Origin: Lachnospiraceae bacterium
GTDB lineage: Bacteria > Bacillota > Clostridia > Lachnospirales > Lachnospiraceae
NCBI GenBank assembly: GCA_024403615.1
Contig: JAKSRM010000002.1
Span: 1-64,000 of the forward strand
Reading direction: 5' to 3'
Length of the DNA: 64,000 bases
Positions within the stretch are counted from its first letter, which is position 1, and each line of letters starts with the position of its first letter. Both the position numbers and the translations under genes were made by a program. This document shows, piece by piece, positions 36,844 to 45,650 of the stretch. The notes beneath the pieces are model-generated. The model saw nothing but the letters and a program-made list of their open reading frames with translations. It was not told the DNA's origin and did no database searches.

Positions 36844-37662
36844 TTATTTATTTTTCAGTTCTCTCTCCCAGACCTTACTCTGTCCAAGGCCCCAAAGTTC
36901 AAACAAACGGTTATAGAAGGATGGACGTTCGAATTCATATTCCATCATTGGCTGCATATCGTGATAACCGATATGGTGGCTCATATTGAACTTGCAGCCT
37001 TCAATCAGCTCACCCATTTTCTCTACAGGAACGCCTAAAATCATTTCGTTGCTCTGTGCCAAAGCTCTTTCCTGATCGCCTGGATCTGGAACTGCCATAG
37101 TATATTCCCGGGTAATCATACTCTTTACCAGCGTATAAACACAGGAGTCGATCATTTCTAAAGAAACATCTAACATTTTTCCTGTCTGTGATTTAATCGC
37201 TCCGATTAAAGTTCTCAACTGGAAGTTATTATCGCAGTTAATTAAAAGAACGTCTGGTTCGAAATCTGCTGTGCGGGCAGGGCCAATCAAAAGGCCCTTA
37301 TATTTTCCGTAAGGAAGTTTTGGGAAATGATCCAGAAAAGCTTTTGCTCTGTCCGGGTCCGGAATTCCGATAAACATACTTACTTCTTCAAATCCAGGAG
37401 TTCCTGGTGCGCACTCAACATAGCCTAAAGAAATGACTGGTGCCCAGCACCATTCTGCTTCTTTGCAAGTATAAACGGTTTTTCCCTGACGTTTGGTAAG
37501 AGCCATGGCCTGGCAAAGTGCTAAATGACCTAACTCATCTTTTGCTCTTACTGCATTTTCCGGAATCTGGGATTCGTCCTCAATAAATTTTACTGCCTGG
37601 ATTTCCAATACAAGGTCTAAATTGTCTTTTAAAAATTGTGCTTGTTCATTTAATGTAGTCAT
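36844..37662 (-). CDS. DUF169 (COG2043) family protein
   Basis: 272 aa soluble protein. The family is common in anaerobes and its biochemical role is not established. Family features include the conserved LCQAMALTKRQGKTVYTCKEAEWCWAPV region with two Cys (a possible metal or cofactor site), GPARTADFEPDVLLINCDN and the C-terminal GCKFNMSHHIGY. It ends an apparent operon with a secreted surface protein and a renal-dipeptidase-like enzyme; the link between the three is unclear. Confidence 0.85.
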   Translation of the reverse strand: MTTLNEQAQFLKDNLDLVLEIQAVKFIEDESQIPENAVRAKDELGHLALCQAMALTKRQGKTVYTCKEAEWCWAPVISLGYVECAPGTPGFEEVSMFIGIPDPDRAKAFLDHFPKLPYGKYKGLLIGPARTADFEPDVLLINCDNNFQLRTLIGAIKSQTGKMLDVSLEMIDSCVYTLVKSMITREYTMAVPDPGDQERALAQSNEMILGVPVEKMGELIEGCKFNMSHHIGYHDMQPMMEYEFERPSFYNRLFELWGLGQSKVWERELKNK

Positions 37663-37685
37663 AATCGTCTCCTCTATTCCGCCTT

Positions 37686-39542
37686 TTATTTTCTGTCTTT
37701 CTGTTTTTTATTCTTTGCAAGAACAACAGCTAAAACAATAACTACAATTACTGCAATCGCTGCAATCGCAGCAATAATCCATAGGATTGGGGAAGATGTT
37801 GGTGCTGGGTCTGGAACTGGATCGTCCTTACTAGAATCATCATCAATCGTAAACTGTGCACTGACAGAGCCATCTACGAATTTTAATGTAACAGTATAGG
37901 AATCTTCTGTTAGTTCCTCCAAATAATCACTTGGAATCGTTACTACTAAGTTTCCAGCTACTTCATCCGTTGATAAACCAAATTTTCCCTGTTCTACCGT
38001 TTTCTCGTTGATTAATAATTCTTTAAAGTCTCCTGCTTTTCCATCACAAGTAATTTCAATCGCTTCCGTAGAACCTTTTTTCCATAAAGTATCATTTCCA
38101 GATAAAATCTTATATTCTTTGGAATTGCTCATATCAAATTTGCAGACATCGCATTTTCCATCTTTATCTGCATCAACGTGTGCTGTTTTATTTAAGATTT
38201 TTCCACATTCGCATAACTGCCAATGATTACCGGAATCTGTTTTCCATTCCTTTTCGGCTACATGATTTACGGTATAAGTAACTACGTCCGATTTAACGCT
38301 GCCTGCCTCATTAGAAACGATGCAGTAGAACTGGTCGCCCGTATATTCGCAATCATGCTCATTGGTTTTCATTTTATTAACGGATTTAACAATAATGGTA
38401 TCCGTTCCCTGTCCAATAAAGTATTTGGAATCCTTCTCAATTACTTTTTCTTTCTGCTTTTTGTAATCGATGTAATGCCATTCATAAGTAAGTCCTTCCC
38501 CTTCTGCTTTTGTAATGTACATTACTTCCGCTCCGGTATCCAATACTTCACTTGTTGGCTGAGCTGTAATCTTTGGTAATTTTGCTTTTCCTTCTGCAAT
38601 ATTTACCTTTACATCACCGGATGCTAACTGGTTTCCATCTGCTTTTGTACGAATCAGATACTGTCCGGCAGGAAGTCCAGCCATAACAGGTTCCGTAATA
38701 TCCTGGTAAGAAGTTTCTCCTGGTTTTTTCATCTCATAATCGGAGGAAAGTCCAGAAATGATACCATCATTATTCTTTGTTGAAGTACAGTTGGAAGAAG
38801 TAATTCCATCCGGAACAGAAGCTCTGGTAATCTGGATAACCTGAACATTTGCTGTGCTGTCTGCGTAACGAATTTCCAAAGTTCCTTCCGATAATCCGCT
38901 TAACGTAATTCTGTCACTACCACAATTAATCCAATTTACTCCATCAATGGAATATTGCATGGATGGATGAATATTTCCCAATAAACCAGTGTCATATCCC
39001 GTTGCTGCAAAAACAGCCTGCGGAACTTCCTTGTCTGTGGACTTAAACTGCTTTGCAAATAACAAAGTAACGCCCGTATGGTCCTCATCCGCATAGCCTT
39101 CATAAACAAGGTCTTTTCCATTCAGGTGTAATTCAGAGGCTGGTCCAAGAATTCCTTTTGTAGAAGATACTTCCAGAATTACCAGATAATTTTTGTCTTG
39201 TTGGAAAACATCGGTATCCTTCATTGTGGAAACGGTTTTCCCTTTGCATTCCAGTCCATTCGCTCCCATTTGGATATTTCCAGTGGTTTCTCCACTTGGA
39301 AGTACTGTTGGTAATGGAAAATCCGGAACCCAGTATATTTTTTCTACTTTGAATCCCTCTTTTTCAGACGTTAATGTTTTGTTAACCTCTGCCACAGTCT
39401 GGCCAACGACCGGTGGTTGTAAGCTGAACTCTGCCCCAGATACATAAGGCATGATTTCGCCTGCAAATGCCGGTACAACCATCAGTGCAATTACCATTGC
39501 TGCAGCCAAAAAGCCTGCAATTGTTTTTTTCATGAGTTTCAT
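37686..39542 (-). CDS. Secreted, membrane-anchored surface protein with Ig-like and Cys-rich segments
   Basis: 618 aa. A signal peptide (about 1-27, AFA-G cleavage) is followed by an extracellular part of about 550 residues and a C-terminal membrane helix (about 588-611) with a KNKKQKDRK stop-transfer tail. The centre contains Ig/MBG-like strands (PKITAQPTSEVLDTGAEVMY, GSVKSDVVTYTVN). About residue 440-470 carries a CECG, HVDADKDGKCDVC motif that may bind Ca2+ or Zn2+, often seen in clostridial surface proteins. No LPXTG sorting motif was seen. Ligand unknown. Confidence 0.82.
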   Translation of the reverse strand: MKLMKKTIAGFLAAAMVIALMVVPAFAGEIMPYVSGAEFSLQPPVVGQTVAEVNKTLTSEKEGFKVEKIYWVPDFPLPTVLPSGETTGNIQMGANGLECKGKTVSTMKDTDVFQQDKNYLVILEVSSTKGILGPASELHLNGKDLVYEGYADEDHTGVTLLFAKQFKSTDKEVPQAVFAATGYDTGLLGNIHPSMQYSIDGVNWINCGSDRITLSGLSEGTLEIRYADSTANVQVIQITRASVPDGITSSNCTSTKNNDGIISGLSSDYEMKKPGETSYQDITEPVMAGLPAGQYLIRTKADGNQLASGDVKVNIAEGKAKLPKITAQPTSEVLDTGAEVMYITKAEGEGLTYEWHYIDYKKQKEKVIEKDSKYFIGQGTDTIIVKSVNKMKTNEHDCEYTGDQFYCIVSNEAGSVKSDVVTYTVNHVAEKEWKTDSGNHWQLCECGKILNKTAHVDADKDGKCDVCKFDMSNSKEYKILSGNDTLWKKGSTEAIEITCDGKAGDFKELLINEKTVEQGKFGLSTDEVAGNLVVTIPSDYLEELTEDSYTVTLKFVDGSVSAQFTIDDDSSKDDPVPDPAPTSSPILWIIAAIAAIAVIVVIVLAVVLAKNKKQKDRK

Positions 39543-39565
39543 AATCTTTCCCTTTCAAAATATGA

Positions 39566-40660
39566 TTAGCCAAGCACCTTTTTGAAGACGCGAAGGGCAT
39601 TCTTATAAAATACTTTATCTATTTCTTCTTCTGTGAAGCCTGCTTTTTTCATGGCATCTGCTAATTTTGGCATACCTTCACAGCCGCCAAATTCCACCTT
39701 ATTGTCAATCCCATCGAAGTCTGTTCCCAGACCGATACAATCGGTACCACTAATGTTGCGGATATATTTCATATGCTCGATCATATCCTCCGCAGTGCTT
39801 AAGTTGTCTCCTCTTTCGTTCAGGAAATCGGCTGCAAAGTTAATACCGCTGATACCGCCATGATCTGCAATTTTCTTCAACATTTCGTCGGTCAGGTTTC
39901 TGCAATGTCCAGTTACGGCTCTTGCGTTGGAATGGCTGGCAATTACCGGAGTATCCTTCTGAACCAAGTCCAGAATATCCAGAATACCGGCATCGTTTAA
40001 ATGACTGACATCAAGGATGACACCCATTTCTTCCATGGCCAGTACCATTTCCCGTCCGGTTTCTTTCAGTTTCCGGTCTTGATCTGGTTCCGTCCAAACA
40101 CGGACAATCTCCTTATTCATCGGAGAAGGCATTCCTTCTTCTGCAGAACAGTGTAAAGCTCCATCCTTTGTTTCCCATTTGAAGTAGTTCGGGTAAGCCA
40201 GTTCATTTTCAAAGTTCCAGGTCAAGGTCGACATTCTGGCGCCTTTGTCGTAAAGAGCTTTCATTTTGTCGATGCTGCCTTCATAAACAGCGCCTTCCTC
40301 CACGGTCTTTAAAGCGGACATAAAACCAGCCTTGTAGTTTTCTTCAATTTCCGTTCCGGTAAGTGCCGGTTTAATCAGGTCTGCGTTTGCCAGAATCTCT
40401 CTGTCCCAAGTATCATTGAGACGATTTACGTAATCAAAAGCAGATATGCCCAGTTTTGGAATCATATCCATTCCGGTGAACATGGCAAAGCACTGGCACA
40501 TGTATCCGGCTTCTTTCATACGAAGCAAATCAATATGAAGCAGATTCTCCCGAAGGGGAACCTGCTCCACTGTATCTTTACCTCTTAATTTTCTGACAGC
40601 ATCCCATTCTTTGTTCAGTATCATTGCTATGGTGTCGCAATGCATGTCAATTATAGGCAT
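39566..40660 (-). CDS. Membrane dipeptidase (peptidase family M19)
   Basis: 364 aa zinc dipeptidase of the renal dipeptidase family. The DMHCDT motif at residues 4-9 provides zinc ligands, EEMGVILDVSHLND and PVIASHSNARAV give the remaining active-site residues, and GLGTDFDGIDNK is the barrel's last conserved segment. Bacterial members hydrolyse dipeptides, including D-containing ones. It heads the operon with the surface protein and DUF169 gene; its promoter is at 40708-40737. Confidence 0.93.
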   Translation of the reverse strand: MPIIDMHCDTIAMILNKEWDAVRKLRGKDTVEQVPLRENLLHIDLLRMKEAGYMCQCFAMFTGMDMIPKLGISAFDYVNRLNDTWDREILANADLIKPALTGTEIEENYKAGFMSALKTVEEGAVYEGSIDKMKALYDKGARMSTLTWNFENELAYPNYFKWETKDGALHCSAEEGMPSPMNKEIVRVWTEPDQDRKLKETGREMVLAMEEMGVILDVSHLNDAGILDILDLVQKDTPVIASHSNARAVTGHCRNLTDEMLKKIADHGGISGINFAADFLNERGDNLSTAEDMIEHMKYIRNISGTDCIGLGTDFDGIDNKVEFGGCEGMPKLADAMKKAGFTEEEIDKVFYKNALRVFKKVLG

Positions 40661-40707
40661 TTGTATTTTTCCTCCACTTCTACATTGTGAAATGTTCTAT
40701 TGGTTTT

Positions 40708-40737
40708 ATTTTATCATAAGATTTTGCTGTGCCTCAA
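40708..40737 (-). promoter_or_regulatory. SigA promoter of the M19 dipeptidase operon
   Basis: On the minus strand TTGAGG (40732-40737), 18-base spacer, TAAAAT (40708-40713), 48 bases upstream of the dipeptidase ATG. Confidence 0.55.
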
Positions 40738-40750
40738 GGGCTATCTTTTC

Positions 40751-41926
40751 TCAGATGCGAGCCACGCCCGTAGCTTTGGCAGCTTCTGCTACGGCTTTTG
40801 CAACCGCCTGTCCTACTCTCGGATCAAAAGCCTTTGGAATGATATAGTCTTCGCTTAATTCATCCTCGGAAATAAGGCTCGCTAAGGCGTTTGCTGCTGC
40901 CAGTTTCATTTCTTCGTTAATCTGGCTGGCTCTTACATCAAAAGCTCCACGGAAGATTCCCGGGAAGGCTAATACGTTATTAATCTGGTTCGGGAAGTCG
41001 CTTCTGCCGGTAGAAACAATTCTTGCTCCCGCTTCTTTCGCTTCGTCCGGGAAAATTTCCGGAGTCGGATTTGCACAGGCAAAAATTATTGGATCTGCTG
41101 CCATGGATTTTACCATTTCTTTCGTCAGCATACCTGCTACGGAGAATCCTACAAAAATATCTGCTCCCTTAATTACATCTTCCAGAGAGCCTTTTGCCTT
41201 TCTCGGATTGGTAATTTTTGCCATAGCTTCCTTTGCAGAATTTAATCCCTCTTTTCCATCATAAATGGCGCCTTTTCGGTCGCACATAATGATGTCTTTG
41301 ATACCATAATTTAAAAAGATTTTCGTTACGGCAGTGGCTGCAGCACCAGCACCGCTAATAACAACTTTAACGTCTTCTTTCTTCTTACCAGTTACTTTCA
41401 GGGCATTCATAACGCCTGCTAAAGTAATAACCGCAGTTCCATGCTGGTCATCATGGAAAATTGGAATATCGCATTTTGCTTTCAGTTTTTCTTCAATTTC
41501 AAAGCATCTCGGAGCTGCAATATCTTCCAGATTAACACCGCCAAAGCTTCCGGAAATTAAATAAACCGTATTAACAAATTCATCTACGTCCTGAGTCTTT
41601 ACGCATAAAGGAAAAGCATCTACGTTACCGAATTCTTTAAACAGTACGCATTTTCCTTCCATAACCGGCATGCCGGCTTCTGGTCCGATATCTCCAAGAC
41701 CTAAAACCGCGCTGCCATCGGTAATAACGGCGCACATATTCCAACGTCTTGTCAATTCGTATGATTTATCCAGGTTCTTCTGGATTTCCAGACAAGGCTG
41801 AGCAACGCCTGGCGTATAAGCCAGGGACAGGTCTTCACTGCTTTTTACGCTGACTCTGGATACTACTTCTATTTTTCCTTGTTTTTCATAATGGAGCTTT
41901 AAACTTTCTTCCGCAATTGGAGTCAT
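40751..41926 (-). CDS. NAD(P)-dependent malic enzyme
   Basis: Oxidatively decarboxylates malate to pyruvate (or the reverse). 391 aa, the short bacterial form. Visible motifs are AYTPGVAQPC, ITDGSAVLGLGDIGP, PIFHDDQHGTAVITLAG, the Rossmann loop VISGAGAAATAV and FACANPTPEI. It lies 7 bases downstream of the fumarase beta subunit gene, so fumarate, malate and pyruvate conversion is encoded by one operon. Cofactor preference cannot be read with certainty. Confidence 0.96.
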   Translation of the reverse strand: MTPIAEESLKLHYEKQGKIEVVSRVSVKSSEDLSLAYTPGVAQPCLEIQKNLDKSYELTRRWNMCAVITDGSAVLGLGDIGPEAGMPVMEGKCVLFKEFGNVDAFPLCVKTQDVDEFVNTVYLISGSFGGVNLEDIAAPRCFEIEEKLKAKCDIPIFHDDQHGTAVITLAGVMNALKVTGKKKEDVKVVISGAGAAATAVTKIFLNYGIKDIIMCDRKGAIYDGKEGLNSAKEAMAKITNPRKAKGSLEDVIKGADIFVGFSVAGMLTKEMVKSMAADPIIFACANPTPEIFPDEAKEAGARIVSTGRSDFPNQINNVLAFPGIFRGAFDVRASQINEEMKLAAANALASLISEDELSEDYIIPKAFDPRVGQAVAKAVAEAAKATGVARI

Positions 41927-41932
41927 TCTTTT

Positions 41933-42478
41933 TTACCTCTCGTATAAATTATTACCGGCACAATCGATTACTACGATTGCCGGAAAATCTTCCACATAAA
42001 GTTTTCGAACTGCTTCGGTTCCTAAATCATCGTAAGCAATGACTTCCGAACTTTTTATTCTCTTTGACAGAAGGGCGCCTGCGCCGCCAACTGCCGCAAA
42101 ATATACGGCCTTATGTTCCTTCATCCCCTGGATAACTTCTGCCGACCGACGGCCTTTGCCAATCATTCCTTTCAAGCCTTTTTCCAAAAGAGCAGGCGTG
42201 TATTTATCCATACGGGAAGATGTGGTCGGGCCAGCGGAACCAATGACCTTTCCTTCCCTTGCCGGAGACGGTCCCAGATAATAAATAACCGTATTCTCCA
42301 AATCAAAAGGAATCTCCTCTCCCTTGTTCAAGGATTCCCAGATTCTTAAATGGGCCGCATCTCTCGCCGTATATATTTCGCCGGTAAGACTTACCATGTC
42401 TCCGGCCTTTAAGCCTAAAACTTTTTCTTTCGTTAAAGGCAATTTAATCTTTTTCATTCTATATCTCCACGCTTTCAT
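41933..42478 (-). CDS. Class I fumarate hydratase, beta (C-terminal) subunit
   Basis: 181 aa. Beta subunit of the two-subunit oxygen-sensitive [4Fe-4S] fumarase, homologous to the C-terminal domain of FumA/FumB. It holds the GSAGPTTSSRMDKYTP motif, which contains the substrate-binding Ser/Arg residues, and YFAAVGGAGALL. Its start overlaps the alpha gene's end by 20 bases as written; a slightly later ATG (MKKIKLPLT, start about 42457) would instead give adjacent genes. L(+)-tartrate dehydratase (TtdB) is a possible alternative function; the malic enzyme neighbour favours fumarase. Confidence 0.9.
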   Translation of the reverse strand: MKAWRYRMKKIKLPLTKEKVLGLKAGDMVSLTGEIYTARDAAHLRIWESLNKGEEIPFDLENTVIYYLGPSPAREGKVIGSAGPTTSSRMDKYTPALLEKGLKGMIGKGRRSAEVIQGMKEHKAVYFAAVGGAGALLSKRIKSSEVIAYDDLGTEAVRKLYVEDFPAIVVIDCAGNNLYER

Positions 42479-43301
42479 GTCGGTTTACATGACAGCAAAT
42501 ATTTACCGCAACCGGAAGGCCTGCAATATGGGTAGCATAAGTTTTAATTCTTATACCAAGACAGGTCGTGGTTCCGCCCAGTCCTGCTGGTCCAATATCC
42601 AAGCGATTGATTTCTTCCAGCAATTCCTCTTCCATCTGAGCAATATGGGAAGACGGATGCCGTTCATCTAATTTCAAAGTCAGGGCTTCTTTTGCTAGCT
42701 GGGCACACTTCTCAAAAGTTCCACCGATTCCTACGCCAATCATCATCGGAGGGCAGGCATTAGGGCCCGCATCTTTCACTGCCTGAAGCACCGCATCCTT
42801 TACGCCCTGAGCGCCATCGGCTGGTTTCAGCATGAATATCCGGCTCATGTTTTCGCTTCCAAAGCCCTTCGGTGCAACGGTGATTTTCACCTGTTCTCCA
42901 GGCACAATACTGTAATGGATTACCGCTGGCGTATTATCGCCAGTATTTACCCGTAACAAAGGATCGCCTACTACGCTTTTTCTTAAATAGCCTTCTTGGT
43001 AGCCCTGGCGTACGCCTTCCTGAATCGCATCCTCCAAGAAACCGCCCGTAAAATAAACTTCTTGGCCGATTTCTAAAAATACCACAGCCATTCCCGTATC
43101 CTGGCAAATTGGAATCATTTCCTCTTTTGCCAGTTGTAGGTTTTCCTGAAGCTGAGACAGAATATTCTTTCCCAGTTCATTCTGCTCTGATTCATGGGCT
43201 TTATTTAAAGCAGCTTTCACATCTTCCGACAAATCATAATTTGCCGCAATGCAAAGCTCTTTTACTTTTTCTGTTATGAGATTTACGTTAATTTCTCTCA
43301 T
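42459..43301 (-). CDS. Class I fumarate hydratase, alpha (N-terminal) subunit
   Basis: 280 aa. Alpha subunit that carries the [4Fe-4S] cluster: cysteines in PICQDTGMAVVF, NACPPMMIGVGIGGTFEKCAQ and GLGGTTTCLGI. With the beta subunit it interconverts fumarate and malate in the anaerobic cell. Gene order alpha-beta-malic enzyme points to a fermentation or anaplerotic pathway. It starts 75 bases downstream of the pta terminator. Confidence 0.93.
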   Translation of the reverse strand: MREINVNLITEKVKELCIAANYDLSEDVKAALNKAHESEQNELGKNILSQLQENLQLAKEEMIPICQDTGMAVVFLEIGQEVYFTGGFLEDAIQEGVRQGYQEGYLRKSVVGDPLLRVNTGDNTPAVIHYSIVPGEQVKITVAPKGFGSENMSRIFMLKPADGAQGVKDAVLQAVKDAGPNACPPMMIGVGIGGTFEKCAQLAKEALTLKLDERHPSSHIAQMEEELLEEINRLDIGPAGLGGTTTCLGIRIKTYATHIAGLPVAVNICCHVNRHESVEI

Positions 43302-43327
43302 TTGATGTCCTTAATATAAACCGAAAA

Positions 43328-43354
43328 CAGCACAGCTGTTTGTCAGCTGTGCTG
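43328..43354 (-). terminator. Rho-independent terminator of pta
   Basis: A perfect 11-bp stem (CAGCACAGCTG, 43328-43338, with CAGCTGTGCTG, 43344-43354), followed on the minus strand by TTTTCGG. It lies 22 bases past the pta stop. Confidence 0.88.
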
Positions 43355-43375
43355 CTCTTAAAATCTAATAATGAA

Positions 43376-44377
43376 TTATTCCTGATTTGCTGCTCTAACA
43401 ACACACATTGCAATGTTTCCAACGATTTCAGAAACAGGAGCGGAACGTGAGCAGTCAGAAGCAATTTTCTTGAAGCCCTGAAGGAATGGACCTGGAGCAT
43501 CTGCTTTTGCAAAGAACTGAACCAGTTTAACACCAATATTACCAACGTTAATATCTGGCCAAATAATAATGTTTGCCTTGCCAGCAACTTTGGATTCTCT
43601 CTTAACTTTCTTTGCAGCAACCTTAGGATCAATAGCAGCATCCAGCTGGAACTCACCATCGATAGCAAGGTCCGGACGACGCTCATTGGCGATTCTTACA
43701 GATTCGCGAACGTCTTCTACCATTTCACCTTCCATACTTCCGTCTGTTGAGAAGCTGAGCATCGCACATCTAGGCTCCCAACCTAAAAGGCTCTGAACGG
43801 TTTCGCAAGCGGAAATCGCGATAGAAGCTCTTTCTGCAGGGGTCGGTTTTGTGCAAACAGCACTATCACCAAAGAGAAGGTACTGGCCTTCACTTCCTTC
43901 ATAACCAGGAATTACAAAAAGTCCGGTAGAAGAAGGAGTATCAATACCATCTTTCAAACCGATAATCGTAGAAGCTGCCAGAATAACTTCACCGGTGGTA
44001 TGGGTAAGACCTGCAAAAGTAACATCGAACATGCCTAAGCACTGCTGAACCATAGCAGTGTACATAGGGTCTTTGCTCTTTCTAGTCAGAGATTTTACAC
44101 TGAACATGTCAGAATATTCTGCAACATATTTTTCAAAAGCAGCTGCGTTCTGTTCTGCGTCTGTATTGTCGTAGATTTCCATTGTGCTGATGTCTACGCC
44201 AAACTGTTCTGCTGCAGCTTTGATTTCCTCTGGATTACCTACCAGAGTTGCCTTGCAGTAACCATTACTATGAGCTTCGAAAGCTGCCTGGAGCATTTTC
44301 TCTTCCGTTGCCTCAGGAAAAGCTACTCTCTGTGGATTCGCTTTTGCCTTTTCGTAAATCATTTCCATTAAATCCAT
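43376..44377 (-). CDS. pta: Phosphate acetyltransferase
   Basis: Converts acetyl-CoA and phosphate to acetyl phosphate, the first step of acetate fermentation. 333 aa, the short single-domain form typical of Firmicutes. Segments include ANPQRVAFPEATEEKMLQAA, TTGEVILAASTIIG, FGDSAVCTKPTPAERASIAI and AKANIIIWPDINVGNIGVKLVQ-type C-terminal residues. Phosphate butyryltransferase is a related alternative but the motif set fits Pta better. No ackA is in the window. The leader carries two tandem hairpins (44407-44439). Confidence 0.92.
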   Translation of the reverse strand: MDLMEMIYEKAKANPQRVAFPEATEEKMLQAAFEAHSNGYCKATLVGNPEEIKAAAEQFGVDISTMEIYDNTDAEQNAAAFEKYVAEYSDMFSVKSLTRKSKDPMYTAMVQQCLGMFDVTFAGLTHTTGEVILAASTIIGLKDGIDTPSSTGLFVIPGYEGSEGQYLLFGDSAVCTKPTPAERASIAISACETVQSLLGWEPRCAMLSFSTDGSMEGEMVEDVRESVRIANERRPDLAIDGEFQLDAAIDPKVAAKKVKRESKVAGKANIIIWPDINVGNIGVKLVQFFAKADAPGPFLQGFKKIASDCSRSAPVSEIVGNIAMCVVRAANQE

Positions 44378-44406
44378 AATTCGAATCTCCTACTTGATGT
44401 ATGTTC

Positions 44407-44439
44407 GTGCCAAAGAGGCACATAAACCGGCCTCGCCGG
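44407..44439 (-). promoter_or_regulatory. Tandem hairpins in the pta leader
   Basis: Two short inverted repeats, GTGCC-N5-GGCAC (44407-44421) and CCGGC-N3-GCCGG (44427-44439), lie between the acpP terminator and the pta ribosome site. They could be protein operators or RNA structures controlling pta. Confidence 0.4.
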
Positions 44440-44452
44440 ATTCTTTCCGTAT

Positions 44453-44487
44453 AAAAAAATCTCCACCCCCACGAAACGTGAGGGTGG
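44453..44487 (-). terminator. Rho-independent terminator of the acyl carrier protein gene
   Basis: Stem CCACCC-CACG / CGTG-GGGTGG with one G.U pair and a short loop (44463-44487), followed on the minus strand by seven T (44453-44459). Confidence 0.9.
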
Positions 44488-44502
44488 CATGAAAACACTT
44501 AA

Positions 44503-44751
44503 TTATTCGTCGCAAAGTTCTGCAATATATTCAGCTGCATCAGCAAAAGTAGCTTTTCTATTGAACTCCATGTATGGAACTTCAATATCAAACTCATCCT
44601 CTAAAGATGTTGTGAACTGAACGATATTAGCTGACTTACACTGTAAATCCTCTTTGAAATTTGTGTCAGGACCTAAAGTTGCTGGGTCAACGCCGAACAT
44701 CTTAACAGCCTTTTCAATAAGAATTTTCATTACTTGCTCTCTGAACTCCAT
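44503..44751 (-). CDS. Atypical acyl carrier protein
   Basis: 82 aa four-helix carrier protein. The phosphopantetheine attachment Ser lies in LQCKSANIVQF, where ordinary ACPs have a DSL motif, so Lys replaces the conserved Asp before the Ser and Ala the Leu after it. The rest (SLEDEFDIEVP, ATFADAAEYIAEL) is ACP-like. ATG 44751 has a perfect AAAGGAG site; an earlier in-frame start lacks one. It is a single-gene unit beside pta rather than in a fatty-acid operon, suggesting a specialised carrier. The carrier's partner synthetase is not in the window. Confidence 0.85.
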   Translation of the reverse strand: MEFREQVMKILIEKAVKMFGVDPATLGPDTNFKEDLQCKSANIVQFTTSLEDEFDIEVPYMEFNRKATFADAAEYIAELCDE

Positions 44752-44855
44752 TTGGGTTCTCCTTTCATATGTCAATTATTTTTATTATTTGTAAAATACC
44801 TATCCTAACGGTTGTTAATTGTAACATAAAACGATTGATTTCTCAAAGTTTTCTG

Positions 44856-45635
44856 CTATTTTTTTAACTTTTTAAAGAATTTAAAGAATAAAGCAACACA
44901 TATTCCCAAAGTGATGACCATTACAAGAAGATAAACCCACATTACAGGGTATGTAAGGTTCGTATACTGTAAAATTACAGATAACAGGTTGCCAGCAAAA
45001 TGCAATAAAATCGTAGCCCACAGGTTCTGGAAAATATCATAGATGAGGCACATCACAATGCCGTATAGGAATGCGTAAACTCCCTGAGCCAGATTCATAT
45101 GATAAAGGCCAAATAAAGCCGAACTGATGATCGCTGCAACCCAGAAGTTGGTATAGTTTTTCAGCCGGTTAAAGGTCAGCCCACGGAAAATCAATTCCTC
45201 TGCCAAAGGCGTCAAAATCACGACACGAATCAGCACAAAAACAGCACTGGCACCAAAAATTTCATTTTCTACATTACTGTAATTGCCTAACAATCCATCA
45301 ATGTTTAAAAGAGAAATGAGAAGGCTCAGGCCATGGGCCAGAAGTGCGCCAAAAACAATCAGCAATATAATATTTACCGGTTTCCGGATCAGCGCAGTTT
45401 CTTTTACCACAAAATCACTCCGGTAATATATATATTCAACAAACAACGTAATCGCCAGGGCAATACAAGTAATCAGGGCAAAGTTGTCGTTCATGGCCAT
45501 ATCCAAAGTCCACGCATGACCATTGGATGCCAAAAACATCATGCCAACATAAATTACGATGAAATAAATGGCAAAAAACGTAAGGGCCGGATATAAAACT
45601 CTCCATATTTTTTTGGGAATACTTTCACCAATCAT
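44856..45635 (-). CDS. CPBP-family intramembrane glutamic endopeptidase
   Basis: 259 aa with about eight membrane helices. The three active-site motifs of the Abi/CPBP (Rce1-like) family are present: EELIFRGL (EExxxR), LFGLYHMNLAQGVYAF (His) and LHFAGNLL (second His). Family members cleave CAAX-like or other membrane substrates and sometimes give bacteriocin immunity; the target is unknown here. It appears to be in the esterase-trhP run with 15-base spacing. Confidence 0.9.
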   Translation of the reverse strand: MIGESIPKKIWRVLYPALTFFAIYFIVIYVGMMFLASNGHAWTLDMAMNDNFALITCIALAITLFVEYIYYRSDFVVKETALIRKPVNIILLIVFGALLAHGLSLLISLLNIDGLLGNYSNVENEIFGASAVFVLIRVVILTPLAEELIFRGLTFNRLKNYTNFWVAAIISSALFGLYHMNLAQGVYAFLYGIVMCLIYDIFQNLWATILLHFAGNLLSVILQYTNLTYPVMWVYLLVMVITLGICVALFFKFFKKLKK

Positions 45636-45650
45636 AAGCGCTCGTCCGTT

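Noticed and set aside
43288-43686. Minus-strand 132-codon frame overlapping pta
   Set aside because: Out-of-frame shadow of pta; runs through the pta terminator.
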